A DNA stretch of 64,000 nucleotides from Microthrixaceae bacterium (GTDB taxonomy: Bacteria; Actinomycetota; Acidimicrobiia; Acidimicrobiales; Microtrichaceae), in NCBI GenBank assembly GCA_020637215.1, contig JACJWI010000001.1, forward strand, positions 620,001-684,000, written 5' to 3'. Positions 1-7,349 of this stretch are shown one piece after another. A program made the position numbers and the translations under genes. The notes below the pieces were generated by a model. That model was not told the DNA's origin, did not search any database, and saw only the letters and a program-made list of their open reading frames with translations. Within the stretch, counting starts at the first letter, position 1. Each line of letters starts with the position of its first letter.

Positions 1-160
1 CCTCTCGCTCCCTGTGTCGCTCCCCGGGACGGTCGCCACCCCCGGCCGTCCGCGCCGGAGCGGGGCGACGGGGTCCACAAACGACAGTCGTGTGATTCCG
101 CCTCCGAGTATCGCGCGACCCGCCGACGGTGTCCTCCGGGCCGCTCCCACGAGCCCTCCC

Positions 161-274
161 CCACCGAACTTGTAGCCCACAGGTCGCCGGGCGACCTGCC
201 AGCTACAACAACGCCACCCCCCGCCGAACTTGTAGCCCACAGGTCGCCGGGCGACCTGCCAGCTACAACAACGC
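161..274. repeat. Two tandem 60-bp palindromic repeat units, class A
   Basis: Two copies repeat with an exact 60-base period, starting at 161 and 221 and almost identical. Each contains CCGAACTTGTAGC, then a perfect 8-bp inner stem (AGGTCGCC with GGCGACCT, 181-197) enclosed by TTGTAGC and GCTACAA arms (170-176 and 202-208). The units lie just past the 3' end of the lipoprotein gene. They share CCGAACTTGTAG and the 60-base period with the three units upstream of the same gene. The rest of 1-296 shows no gene I can support; a small palindrome ACGACaGTCGT lies at about 82-92. Confidence 0.85.
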
Positions 275-296
275 AGCCGGATGGCTGGCGGGCAGT

Positions 297-1517
297 TCAG
301 GAGCAGCGCTGGGCGACCAGCGTGTAGCCGATGTTCAACTCGAAGGTCAGCAGTACGGTCCGCAGATCCGGTGTGCTGACCGCGTAGATCTCGCTGTAGT
401 CGTCCGGCCACGGCCGGAGCGCGGCGGTCCCGATCGGGATCCGCCGACCGTCGAGGGTCAGCACTCCGATGTCGGCCAGCTCGTGCCGGTAGTTGTACGG
501 CACGGCCTGCACGGCCTCGCCCGAGTTGGACACACCGACGATCGCCGGCGGGTAGCCCCACGCACCGTCCGGCGCCTTCACCCCGGTGCCGGTCGAACGA
601 TCCCAGAGGACCGTCGTGAGCACGCGGGGGTTCCCGAACGGGTCGTCGCCCTGCAGGACGAGGTGCACTCCGTCGTCGCTGACGGCGGCCACTCCGAGTA
701 CCGGGCCCGGGAACGCGGCGCTGGCCGCGGCGATGTCGGGACCCAGGTCGGTGCGCTGGCCGGTGTCGAGCGACACCATCGTCCCGAAGTCGAGGGTCTG
801 GCGTCCGCCCGAGGACACCCAGGGACTGCCGGTCAGCACCCACCCCGGTGACTCCCACTGGGCGATCACGGCGTCGGTCCCCGCGTCGGTCACGGTCACC
901 ATGCGATGCCAGATGTGCGGCTCCGGACCCTCGCGGAAGGACTGCGTCCACACGATCCGACGTCCGTCCGCGCTGATCGCCCGAGCGTTGGCCGGGTAGG
1001 CCACCCCGGGCGGTGGGGCCGCCACCGTCGGAGCCGCGATGTCGGTCACCGTTCCGGTGCTCGCGGACCAGCGGTGCAGCACGCTCGGCGGGTCGGCGGG
1101 CGTGGCCGCTCTTCCCTCGCGTCCGAACACGACCCGGCTCCCGGCGTCGTCCACACCCACGAGGACGCGACGGTCGGTCGGGGCCGTCGGCAGCGAGCCC
1201 ACCACCGTCGAGGGCGATCCGGGCTGCACCGTCCGCAGCGACAGCACCAGGTCCGAGCCCAGCACCCGGGACAGGACCATGTGGGCGCCGTTGGGCGACA
1301 CGGCCCGGGCGAGGGAGAACGCCACCGGGTCGGTCGGCTCCAGGACCACCTGCTGGCGGGCCGGGCAGGCCGGCGGAGGCTCCGGCGGGGGTGTGCATGC
1401 CGCCGCGGCTCCCAGCAGAACTGCGGTCAACCCGACGGCCAACGACGCCCGAACCCGTCGTTGTCCACCCCCCACAGCACCCGCTGCCGCAGCTTCAGTT
1501 CGGTCGATCCAGCGCAT
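297..1517 (-). CDS. Putative lipoprotein with TolB/WD40-like beta-propeller repeats
   Basis: A 406-residue protein of unknown function. The N-terminus is basic and is followed by a hydrophobic stretch ending in LLGAAAAC, a plausible lipobox, then a proline-rich linker (TPPPEPPP). The body holds repeated strands of the kind SPNGAHMVLSR, DAGSRVVFGR, SADGRRIVW and SDDGVHLVLQG at roughly even spacing. These are typical of TolB-like or PD40 propeller repeats, so an extracytoplasmic lipid-anchored propeller is likely. I chose the ATG at 1517 because GGGAGG lies just upstream; an in-frame start exists further up at 1574. A TACGAT -10-like hexamer lies at 1546-1551. The gene stands alone between two clusters of palindromic repeats. 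The partner or ligand cannot be read from the sequence. Confidence 0.7.
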   Translation of the reverse strand: MRWIDRTEAAAAGAVGGGQRRVRASLAVGLTAVLLGAAAACTPPPEPPPACPARQQVVLEPTDPVAFSLARAVSPNGAHMVLSRVLGSDLVLSLRTVQPGSPSTVVGSLPTAPTDRRVLVGVDDAGSRVVFGREGRAATPADPPSVLHRWSASTGTVTDIAAPTVAAPPPGVAYPANARAISADGRRIVWTQSFREGPEPHIWHRMVTVTDAGTDAVIAQWESPGWVLTGSPWVSSGGRQTLDFGTMVSLDTGQRTDLGPDIAAASAAFPGPVLGVAAVSDDGVHLVLQGDDPFGNPRVLTTVLWDRSTGTGVKAPDGAWGYPPAIVGVSNSGEAVQAVPYNYRHELADIGVLTLDGRRIPIGTAALRPWPDDYSEIYAVSTPDLRTVLLTFELNIGYTLVAQRCS

Positions 1518-1545
1518 GGGAACCTCCCTCGTCGCCCTGCCGCGG

Positions 1546-1551
1546 ATCGTA
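1546..1551 (-). promoter_or_regulatory. Candidate -10 element of the lipoprotein gene
   Basis: TACGAT on the minus strand, followed by a short leader carrying GGGAGG and the ATG at 1517. No convincing -35 element is visible. Confidence 0.4.
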
Positions 1552-1610
1552 TTCAGTGCGCCGGATCGAATCACTGGGGACGACTCCCCACTGGGTCACA
1601 CGGTCGACAC

Positions 1611-1785
1611 CCGCCGAACTTGTAGGTCAGCGGTCACCACAGCGACCGTGGGCTACACGTTCGCCGGGAGCCGCCGAACTTGTAGGTCAGCGGTCACCAC
1701 AGCGACGGTGGACTACAAGTTCGCCGGGGGCCGCCGAACTTGTAGGTGAGCGGCCACCACGGCGACCGTGGGCTACAAGTTCGGG
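1611..1785. repeat. Three tandem 60-bp palindromic repeat units, class B
   Basis: Copies start at 1611, 1671 and 1731, again with an exact 60-base period. Each begins CCGCCGAACTTGTAG and ends with a near reverse complement. In copy 2 the 15-base arms are 1671-1685 and 1713-1727 and match at 14 of 15 positions. An inner dyad CGGTC...GACCG gives a two-stem, cruciform-like unit. Copy 1 has one arm mismatch (CTACACG) and copy 3 loses the outer end of its right arm. The array fills most of the 302-base gap between bpa and the lipoprotein gene. Confidence 0.88.
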
Positions 1786-1819
1786 AACCGTCGGGGCTGC
1801 GCGGCGGGCGCCGACGGCC

Positions 1820-2398
1820 TCAGATGTAGCCGGGGCCCGGACCGGGGGCGGGCTGAGGACCGTTCGGGCCCTGCATCAGCTGACCCCGCATCCCCTCGAG
1901 CTGCTGGCGGGCCGACATCTGCTGGGCGACCAGCGCCGCCTGGATCCCGTGGAACAGGCCCTCGAGCCAGCCGACCAGCTGCGACTGGGCCATGCGGAGC
2001 TCGACCTCGGAGGGCACCGTGCCCTCGGGGAAGTCGAAGGACAGCTCGCTGAGCTCCGACGCGAGCTCGGGCGACAGGGCCGTCTCGAGCTGGGCGATCG
2101 AGCGCTCGTAGATGTCGCGCAGCTGACTCCGGGACGGCTCGTCCAGCGACGTGCTGCGGAGCTCTTCGAGCAGCTGCTTGACCATGGCCCCGATGCGGAT
2201 GATCTTGGCCGGTGAGTTGACGTCGGGCACGACGTCCTCGTCGCCACCACCTGAGTCGCCCCCGTCACCTGCACCGTCGGCGTGGGGCCCGCCCACCAGC
2301 GGTGCCGCCCCGCCGGCGATGCCCCCGGGCGACGCCGGCGGCGGCTGGACGGCGTCGGGTTCGAGCACCTCGGGAGGCGTGGTCACTTCGTCAGCCAT
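1820..2398 (-). CDS. bpa: Bacterial proteasome activator Bpa/PafE (DUF2587)
   Basis: A 192-residue ATP-independent activator that docks on the 20S proteasome of actinobacteria and opens its gate. The first 60 residues are acidic and proline/glycine-rich. The conserved core follows, with PAKIIRIGAMVKQLLEE and a segment containing AQSQLVGWLEGLFHGIQ, close to Mycobacterium Rv3780 as I recall it. The protein ends in PGPGYI, at the place where the mycobacterial protein has its proteasome-binding GQYL tail; the aromatic residue is kept but Gln is replaced. No prcA, prcB or mpa lies in this window. A TAGGGT hexamer sits seven bases before the ATG, which fits a leaderless transcript. Confidence 0.88.
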   Translation of the reverse strand: MADEVTTPPEVLEPDAVQPPPASPGGIAGGAAPLVGGPHADGAGDGGDSGGGDEDVVPDVNSPAKIIRIGAMVKQLLEELRSTSLDEPSRSQLRDIYERSIAQLETALSPELASELSELSFDFPEGTVPSEVELRMAQSQLVGWLEGLFHGIQAALVAQQMSARQQLEGMRGQLMQGPNGPQPAPGPGPGYI

Positions 2399-2405
2399 GG
2401 GTTCG

Positions 2406-2411
2406 ACCCTA
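2406..2411 (-). promoter_or_regulatory. Candidate leaderless -10 of bpa
   Basis: TAGGGT on the minus strand ends seven bases before the ATG at 2398. The same spacing recurs across the window. Confidence 0.45.
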
Positions 2412-2453
2412 CCCCGCGACCCGTTCCTGGCCGGCCCGACCGGCTCGGCCCGA

Positions 2454-3581
2454 TCAGTCCGTGCGGGCGACGAGCAGCGGGACCATGACCTCGGCAGAGG
2501 TCATGGAGCCGTGCCGGCCGAGCAGGTGGAACGGCCCGGTGTCGGCAGGGTCCTCGTAGGCGATCGGCTCGCGGGCGACGAGGGCGACGTCGCCGAGGCG
2601 GGCCAGCGCCCCGGGCAGGACCTTGGGCCCGAACCAGCAGTCGTCGACGACCTGCTCGCGGGTCACGACCCACGCCTCGTGGCCGTGGTGGCGCTGGGCC
2701 GCTTCGTACAGGGAGGTGGCGGCGCCCGGATGGGCGTGCAACCAGCGGAACCGGGCCTCGCCGGACTGGTGGCGGACGTGGCTGAGCACCTCGGGGTGCG
2801 GCGGGAACACCCGCTCACCCACGTCGACCTGGCCGTGATCGGACGTGATCACCAGCGCCACACCGGGGGGCAGCTCGTGGAGCAGGTACTCGACCATGCG
2901 GTCGACGAACACGAGCTCGGCGTCGTAGACCATCCCGAGCCCGTACTCGTGGGCCACCTTGTCGATGCCGTCGTAGTAGGCGTAGACGAACGGCTCGCCC
3001 GTGTGGACCTGGTGCAGGATCTCGGCCACCAGCGTGGACGGCATCCGGTACGGGACGTGGCGACAGCCCCCCAGGTGCGCCCGGGTGAAGCCCGTGTCAC
3101 GGAACTCGGCGCGCACCACTGCCGGGGGGCGGTGTCCCTCGAAGGCGAGCTCGTGCTGGATCGACTCCGGCGGGATGGACTCCCGGGCGTCGCCCTTGGA
3201 GGTGGTCCAGCGCAACACGTTCAGGATGTCGTCGCCCTCGACCGACATGCGATAGCCGATCACCCCGTGCTCGCCCGGCGGCAGCCCGGTGGCGATCGAG
3301 GTCAACGCGGTGGCCGTGGTGGTCGGCGCGATCGTGGTGATCGGAGCGGCGTTCATGGACGACAGGCCCCGCAGCATGCCGATGCGGTCCTGCATCTGCT
3401 CCCAGCCAAGGCCGTCGAGGACCCACAGCACCACCTGGTCCGCGCCGACGACGCCGTCGGGGAACCAGGCCGGCACCCGATCCGGGTCCTCGACCAACGG
3501 GGTCATGACGTTGCACGTGCATGCGCCCTCGTAGTCGGGCAGCACGGGGAGGTCCACCACCGCGGGCTCCTTGCTGGTCAC
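2454..3581 (-). CDS. Alkaline phosphatase superfamily phosphodiesterase
   Basis: A 375-residue member of the nucleotide pyrophosphatase/phosphodiesterase branch of the alkaline phosphatase fold. Visible metal-site motifs are VLWVLDGLGW near the N-terminus, a TTTATALTS stretch carrying the likely nucleophilic Thr, YYDGIDKVAHEYG, TSDHGQVDVG and the late GRHGSMTSAEVMVPL. No signal peptide is evident, so a cytoplasmic hydrolase is more likely than a secreted one. The substrate is unknown. I chose GTG at 3581 because TAACTT lies exactly seven bases upstream; a TTG three codons earlier is the alternative. It is divergent from the Rrf2 regulator. Confidence 0.75.
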   Translation of the reverse strand: MTSKEPAVVDLPVLPDYEGACTCNVMTPLVEDPDRVPAWFPDGVVGADQVVLWVLDGLGWEQMQDRIGMLRGLSSMNAAPITTIAPTTTATALTSIATGLPPGEHGVIGYRMSVEGDDILNVLRWTTSKGDARESIPPESIQHELAFEGHRPPAVVRAEFRDTGFTRAHLGGCRHVPYRMPSTLVAEILHQVHTGEPFVYAYYDGIDKVAHEYGLGMVYDAELVFVDRMVEYLLHELPPGVALVITSDHGQVDVGERVFPPHPEVLSHVRHQSGEARFRWLHAHPGAATSLYEAAQRHHGHEAWVVTREQVVDDCWFGPKVLPGALARLGDVALVAREPIAYEDPADTGPFHLLGRHGSMTSAEVMVPLLVARTD

Positions 3582-3588
3582 CGACTCC

Positions 3589-3594
3589 AAGTTA
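3589..3594 (-). promoter_or_regulatory. Candidate leaderless -10 of the phosphodiesterase gene
   Basis: TAACTT on the minus strand lies seven bases before GTG 3581. It faces away from the Rrf2 promoter within a 99-base divergent gap. Confidence 0.45.
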
Positions 3595-3667
3595 GCGGTC
3601 CCCGAGCACCGAGGGCGTGTCGGTCACCACCGGTCCGACCGGGACGGACCGGTGAGCTGCGGGTGCC

Positions 3668-3673
3668 TACGAT
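3668..3673 (+). promoter_or_regulatory. Candidate leaderless -10 of the Rrf2 gene
   Basis: TACGAT lies seven bases before GTG 3681. It overlaps the alternative ATG at 3672, which argues that GTG is the true start. Confidence 0.5.
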
Positions 3674-3680
3674 GGCCGAC

Positions 3681-4118
3681 GTGAAGGTCTCCACCCGCGG
3701 CGACTACGCCTGTCGCGCCCTGCTGTCGTTGTCGCTGCACGGCGACGACGGACCGACCTCGGTGCGCGACATCGCGGAGCGGACCGGCCTGCCCCAGCCC
3801 TACCTCGAGCAGATCCTGCTGGCCCTCAAGGGTGCGGGCCTGGTTCGCTCCAAGCGCGGGGTCGGCGGCGGCTACATCCTGGCCCGCGACCCCGCCGAGA
3901 TCGACCTCGCCCAGATCGTCTCCGCGGTGGACGGCCCGATCCAGGCCGGCGACTTCGGACAGCCCCACACCGACGGCGCCTGCGACCACGAGGGCCAGTG
4001 CGTGCTGCTGACCGTGTGGCACGACGTCGGCGGCCACATGCGCCGACTGCTCGAGGGCTACACCCTGGCGCACCTGGCCGAGGTGGCCCGGGGCGAACGG
4101 CCCTGGCCGGGCGCCTAA
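3681..4118 (+). CDS. Rrf2-family transcriptional regulator
   Basis: A 145-residue winged-helix repressor or sensor. It begins VKVSTRGDYACRALLSL, the usual Rrf2 opening, and contains the helix-turn-helix TSVRDIAERTGLPQPYLEQIL and the wing RGVGGGYILAR. The ligand segment reads CDHEGQC, so two cysteines keep the C-x5-C spacing of IscR-type cluster sites, but the third cysteine expected after another five residues is absent (VLLTVW). A cluster with a non-Cys ligand or a different signal is possible. The GTG start is supported by the leaderless -10 and by family alignment. The target could include the divergent phosphodiesterase gene or its own promoter. Confidence 0.85.
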   Translation: MKVSTRGDYACRALLSLSLHGDDGPTSVRDIAERTGLPQPYLEQILLALKGAGLVRSKRGVGGGYILARDPAEIDLAQIVSAVDGPIQAGDFGQPHTDGACDHEGQCVLLTVWHDVGGHMRRLLEGYTLAHLAEVARGERPWPGA

Positions 4119-4167
4119 GCCCGACTGGGCCCGCCTGAGCCCGCCTGCGCGACAGCGGTGACGCGGG

Positions 4168-4605
4168 TCAGGCGTCGGCGGCGAGCTCGGCGGAGGCGTC
4201 GATGACCCGGCGGGCGAACTCGACGGCGCCCTCGGTGAGCTGGCCGCGCCGGATGACCATGCCGCCGCGCACGTCGCCCCGTCGGTCCTCGATCTCGGCG
4301 GTCAGCTTCTCGAGCGTCCGACCGGGGTTGATCGCGTAGGTCACGAACACGTAGGTGGGCTTGCCGCCGAGAAGCGGGAGCTTGGCCAGCTTGCCGGCCC
4401 CGCCCGGACGCTGACCGAACAGGACGAGGCCGTCGACCCAGGTCCCGACGATCACCACGTCGGACTGCTGCAGCGCGGCCAGGTCGACCTGGCGACTGGA
4501 GCACTCGCTGGCCTCCCAGCCCTCCTGCTGCAGCTCGGCGACCATCGTCCGGGCGGCGGTCCGGGTGTTGCCGGTGAGGCTCTCGTGGATGACCAGGGCG
4601 CGCAT
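4168..4605 (-). CDS. Flavodoxin-domain protein
   Basis: A 145-residue protein that begins MRALVIHESLTGNTRTAARTM, where SLTGNT is the phosphate-binding loop of flavodoxins that holds FMN. Later segments VVIVGTWVDG and PTYVFVTYAINPG fit the following strand and loop positions of the fold. The length is right for a single flavodoxin domain. The chosen ATG is preceded by AGGAG; the reading frame stays open upstream to 4704, but that extension is Arg-rich and lies against rluD. It follows rluD by 32 bases on the same strand. The redox partner is unknown. Its 3' end converges on the Rrf2 gene, with a 49-base gap. Confidence 0.72.
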   Translation of the reverse strand: MRALVIHESLTGNTRTAARTMVAELQQEGWEASECSSRQVDLAALQQSDVVIVGTWVDGLVLFGQRPGGAGKLAKLPLLGGKPTYVFVTYAINPGRTLEKLTAEIEDRRGDVRGGMVIRRGQLTEGAVEFARRVIDASAELAADA

Positions 4606-4637
4606 GGGCTCATGCTCCTGTGTGAGGTGTCGTCGGG

Positions 4638-5672
4638 TCAAACGACGTGGCCGATGCCACCGTCGGAGCCACCGTCGGAGTCGTCGCCCGGGATCCCCTC
4701 CCACCGAGGTCGCAGCGATGCGAGGACGGCGGCGAGATCCGCGGGAAGCGCCGCCTCGTAGGCGACGTCGTCGCCGGTCCCCGGATGGACGAACGACAGC
4801 CTCCGGGCGTGCAGGAACGGGCGGGCGACGTGAGGTCGCCGATCCGGCCCGCCGTACAGCGGATCGCCGACCACCGGGTGGCCGATCGATGCCAGGTGCA
4901 CGCGGATCTGGTGGGTCCGGCCGGTCTCGAGGTCACAGGTCACCGCGGAGACCGGAGTGGGACGGTCGCTCGCGTCGGTGCTGAATGTGTGCTCGAGTCG
5001 GTAGTGGGTGCGCGACGGCCGACCGTCCGCGGCGACGGTCATCCGCAGTGGGTCACGCCGGGAGCGCCCGATCGGGGCGTCGATCACGCCGTGAGGGTGC
5101 TCGGGGTGTCCCCGCACCAGGGCCGTGTAGGTGCGTTCGACCGCGTGGGTCGACAGCTGGTGCACCAGCGAGTCGTACGCGTCGGGGGTCCGGGCGACCA
5201 CCAGGAGGCCCGAGGTGCCCCGGTCCAGGCGGTGCACGAGCCCCGGCCGCTCGGGCTCGCCGACGATCACCCCGCCGGCGGGGTCGAGGTCGGGGAAGCG
5301 GGCGACCAGTCCGTGGACCAGGGTGGAGCCACGGTGACCCGGACCGGGGTGCACGACGAGTCCCGCGGGCTTGTCGACGACGATGATGTCGTCATCCGCG
5401 TGGACGACGGCGAACTCGACGTCGGGGTCCGCGGCCACGACCGTCTCGCGGCGGGTCGGACCGACGGCCAGCACCAGCCGCTGGCCGACCGCCACCCTGG
5501 TCGAGGGCTTCGAGATGGTCGTCCCGTCGATGCTCACCCCGCCGGAACCGATCACCTCGGCGGCCTCGGAGCGCGAGCAGGGCACCAGGGTGGCCAGCGC
5601 ACGGTCGATCCGCTCGCCGTCGAGGGCGTCGGGCACGGTCTCGTCCAGGAAGGCGGGACCGTCGCCCATCAC
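4638..5672 (-). CDS. rluD: RluA/RluD-family 23S rRNA pseudouridine synthase
   Basis: A 344-residue protein. An N-terminal S4-like RNA-binding domain (GERIDRALATLV, SRSEAAEVIGSGGVSIDG) is followed by the catalytic domain. The active-site motif is GLVHRLDRGTSGLLVVART, with the catalytic Asp in HRLDRGTSG. VVDKPAGLVVHPGPGH, TGRTHQIRVHLASIGHP and GDPLYGG are the other signature stretches. The enzyme converts uridines in large-subunit rRNA to pseudouridine. The start overlaps the lspA stop as GTGATG, so either GTG 5672 or ATG 5669 may be used; the pair is probably translationally coupled, as in many actinobacteria. Confidence 0.92.
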   Translation of the reverse strand: MMGDGPAFLDETVPDALDGERIDRALATLVPCSRSEAAEVIGSGGVSIDGTTISKPSTRVAVGQRLVLAVGPTRRETVVAADPDVEFAVVHADDDIIVVDKPAGLVVHPGPGHRGSTLVHGLVARFPDLDPAGGVIVGEPERPGLVHRLDRGTSGLLVVARTPDAYDSLVHQLSTHAVERTYTALVRGHPEHPHGVIDAPIGRSRRDPLRMTVAADGRPSRTHYRLEHTFSTDASDRPTPVSAVTCDLETGRTHQIRVHLASIGHPVVGDPLYGGPDRRPHVARPFLHARRLSFVHPGTGDDVAYEAALPADLAAVLASLRPRWEGIPGDDSDGGSDGGIGHVV

Positions 5673-6283
5673 CGGGCCCCGGGCTCGCCCGTGCCGGTCG
5701 TGTCCTCCGAGGAGGGTCGGACGCCGGCGTCGCCGCCAGCCCAGTCAGTGGAGACCGGCTCCGTGTCCGGCTCCGCGCCGGCCGGGACGGGTTCGTCCTC
5801 GACCGGCTCGCGCAGCAGGAAGATGGCGATGAGGATCCCGCCGACGACGACGGCGGCGTCCGCGATGTTGAAGATCGGCCACCACTGGACGTCGATCCAG
5901 TCGACGACAGCGCCCGACAGGAAGCCCGCCTGGGCCCGGAAGATGCGGTCGAACAGGTTGCCGAAGGCGCCGCCGATCACGACGCCGATCAGCACGAGCG
6001 CCGCGGTGGAGCGGACGCTGCGTGCCAGCAGCACCAGGGCGACGACGATCGCCAGGACGACGAGGGAGATCCACCGACCGGCCCCCGACCCGGTCGAGAA
6101 CGCCATCCCGGTGTTCTCGGCGTAGTTGAACCGGAGGGTCCACACGACGTCGATCGGGAGCTGGTCCTTCAGCCGATCGACCGCCCACGCCTTGGTGAGC
6201 TGGTCGAGGCCCAGCACCACGAGCGCGGCACCCACGACGATGCTCCAGCGGCGCGTGCTGCTCACGGTGGACGGGGTCGTCAT
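5669..6283 (-). CDS. lspA: Lipoprotein signal peptidase (signal peptidase II)
   Basis: A 204-residue inner-membrane aspartyl protease that removes the signal peptide from diacylglyceryl-prolipoproteins. Four hydrophobic segments are visible. The conserved motifs are LDQLTKAWAVDRL, FNYAENTGMAF, GGAFGNLFDRI and FNIADAAVVVGG. The catalytic pair is the Asp in GNLFDR and the Asp in FNIADA. About 40 hydrophilic residues follow the last membrane segment as a Pro/Glu-rich tail, longer than in the E. coli enzyme. Likely clients in this window are the lipoproteins at 297-1517 and 44224-44898. Confidence 0.95.
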   Translation of the reverse strand: MTTPSTVSSTRRWSIVVGAALVVLGLDQLTKAWAVDRLKDQLPIDVVWTLRFNYAENTGMAFSTGSGAGRWISLVVLAIVVALVLLARSVRSTAALVLIGVVIGGAFGNLFDRIFRAQAGFLSGAVVDWIDVQWWPIFNIADAAVVVGGILIAIFLLREPVEDEPVPAGAEPDTEPVSTDWAGGDAGVRPSSEDTTGTGEPGAR

Positions 6284-6324
6284 GGTCGGGACCGGCGCAT
6301 CGACGCGGAAACGGCGCCCGGGCG

Positions 6325-7062
6325 TCAGCGGAAGCTGCGCGTCTTGTACTCGACGCGCTCACGCGCCCACGGGATGGCCCGGAGCCGCTCCTTGGGGATC
6401 GGGTCCCCCGAGTACTCGCAGATCCCGTACGTGCCCTTGCCGATCCGCTCGATGGCGGCGTCGATCTCGTCGATGGTCTGGCGGGCCTGGGCGGCACGGG
6501 CCAGGTCGAAGTCGCGCTCCACCGCCAGGGTGTCGCCCTCGCCCGACTCGTCGTCGAACTGGACGTCGCCCGGTTCGCGGTCGAAGGCCAGGGCCTCGGC
6601 CTCGGCCCGCAGCGACTCGGCCTGTTCGTGCAGGGTTGCCCGCTCCTCCAGGAGGAGGGCTCGCTGCTCGTCGAGGAAGGCCTTGTCGAACGGGTTCTTG
6701 GCCGGTGCAGCCTTCTTGGCCGGTGCAGCCTTCTTGGCCGGAGCGGCCTTCTTGGCCGGTGCCGCCTTCTTGGCCGGAGCCGCCTCCTTGGCCGGAGCCG
6801 CCTCCTTGGCCGGAGCCGCCTCCTTGGCCGGTGCCGCCTTCTTGGCCGGTGCCGCCTTCTTGGCCGGTGCCGCCTTCTTGGCCGGTGCCGCCTTCTTGGC
6901 CGGTGCGGCCTTCTTGGCCGGTGCCGCCTTCTTGGCCGGTGCCGCCTTCTTGGCCGGAGCAGCCTTCTTGGCCGGAGCAGCCTTCTTGGCCGGAGCAGCC
7001 TTCTTGGCCGGAGCCGCCTTCTTGGACGATGCGGTGGTCGATCCGGCGCGCTTGGTCGCCAT
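6325..7062 (-). CDS. DksA/TraR-like protein with an 18-copy KKAAPA-type N-terminal repeat
   Basis: A 245-residue two-part protein. After MATKRAGSTTASS come 18 hexapeptide repeats, 15 of KKAAPA and three of KEAAPA, a highly basic histone-H1-like tail. A DksA/TraR-type domain follows: a coiled coil rich in Glu and Arg, then ARQTIDEIDAAIERIGKGTYGICEYSGDPIPKERLRAIPWA. DksA zinc fingers have four cysteines; here only the one in YGIC remains, so zinc binding is unlikely. I chose the second of two adjacent ATGs because it is six bases from GGAGG. The frame stays open without a stop back to divIVA. It probably binds nucleic acid or RNA polymerase. Confidence 0.75.
   Translation of the reverse strand: MATKRAGSTTASSKKAAPAKKAAPAKKAAPAKKAAPAKKAAPAKKAAPAKKAAPAKKAAPAKKAAPAKKAAPAKKAAPAKEAAPAKEAAPAKEAAPAKKAAPAKKAAPAKKAAPAKKAAPAKNPFDKAFLDEQRALLLEERATLHEQAESLRAEAEALAFDREPGDVQFDDESGEGDTLAVERDFDLARAAQARQTIDEIDAAIERIGKGTYGICEYSGDPIPKERLRAIPWARERVEYKTRSFR
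6700..7023 (-). repeat. 18 tandem copies of an 18-bp coding repeat
   Basis: Each unit is 18 bases, GGCCGG-GC-GCC-TCTT in plus-strand orientation, with synonymous variation at two or three third positions. Blocks of identical neighbours (units 5-7, 8-11 and 15-17) suggest recent slippage or unequal crossing-over. Translated on the minus strand it encodes the K(K/E)AAPA tail of the DksA-like protein. Confidence 0.95.
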
Positions 7063-7065
7063 CAT

Positions 7066-7349
7066 CGGCCTCCTTCCCTGACGGGTCGATGAGCTGGGCC
7101 GGGCGCCCAGATGGTCGGGGAACCTTAGCCGCGGCGCTCCCCACCGGGGCGCGACCAACCCCCGAGCCAGCACGCCCCACACCGCCCGGCCGCCGCGCAG
7201 CACCGGGCGCAGGACGACGCCCACTCCGGGGAGCTCGATCAGGCGGCATCCGTCGTCGACGTCGGCCGCGGCCGCAGCGGTGGGGGCGACCGCCGCGATC
7301 TCGTCGCCGTCGGGGCGCGGGAGGTCGGCGACGACCGTGGATGCGGGGT
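7066..7349 (-). other. Gap between divIVA and the DksA-like gene, frame open throughout
   Basis: The DksA-like frame continues upstream with no stop to the end of divIVA, and includes a GTG at 7224. The conceptual peptide (GVVLRPVLRGGRAVWGVLARGL) is not recognisable. GGAAGGAGG next to ATG 7062 argues that this stretch is an untranslated leader. No hairpin terminator stands out. Confidence 0.4.

Noticed and set aside
161..1785. Possible CRISPR-like array from regularly spaced repeats
   Set aside because: The whole 60-base unit is repeated, including the interior, so there are no unique spacers, and no cas gene is nearby.
3672..3674. ATG at 3672 as the start of the Rrf2 gene
   Set aside because: It overlaps the TACGAT -10 and has no ribosome binding site; GTG 3681 gives the standard Rrf2 N-terminus.
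4647..6125. Long plus-strand open frame of about 490 codons opposite rluD and lspA
   Set aside because: Its residues are low-complexity Arg/Gly/Val/Asp typical of antisense GC-rich DNA, and both minus-strand genes have complete catalytic motifs.
6700..7023. Long plus-strand frame of FLAGAA repeats opposite the Lys/Ala tail
   Set aside because: It is the antisense of the coding repeat. The minus strand has the ribosome binding site, the DksA-type domain and operon position.
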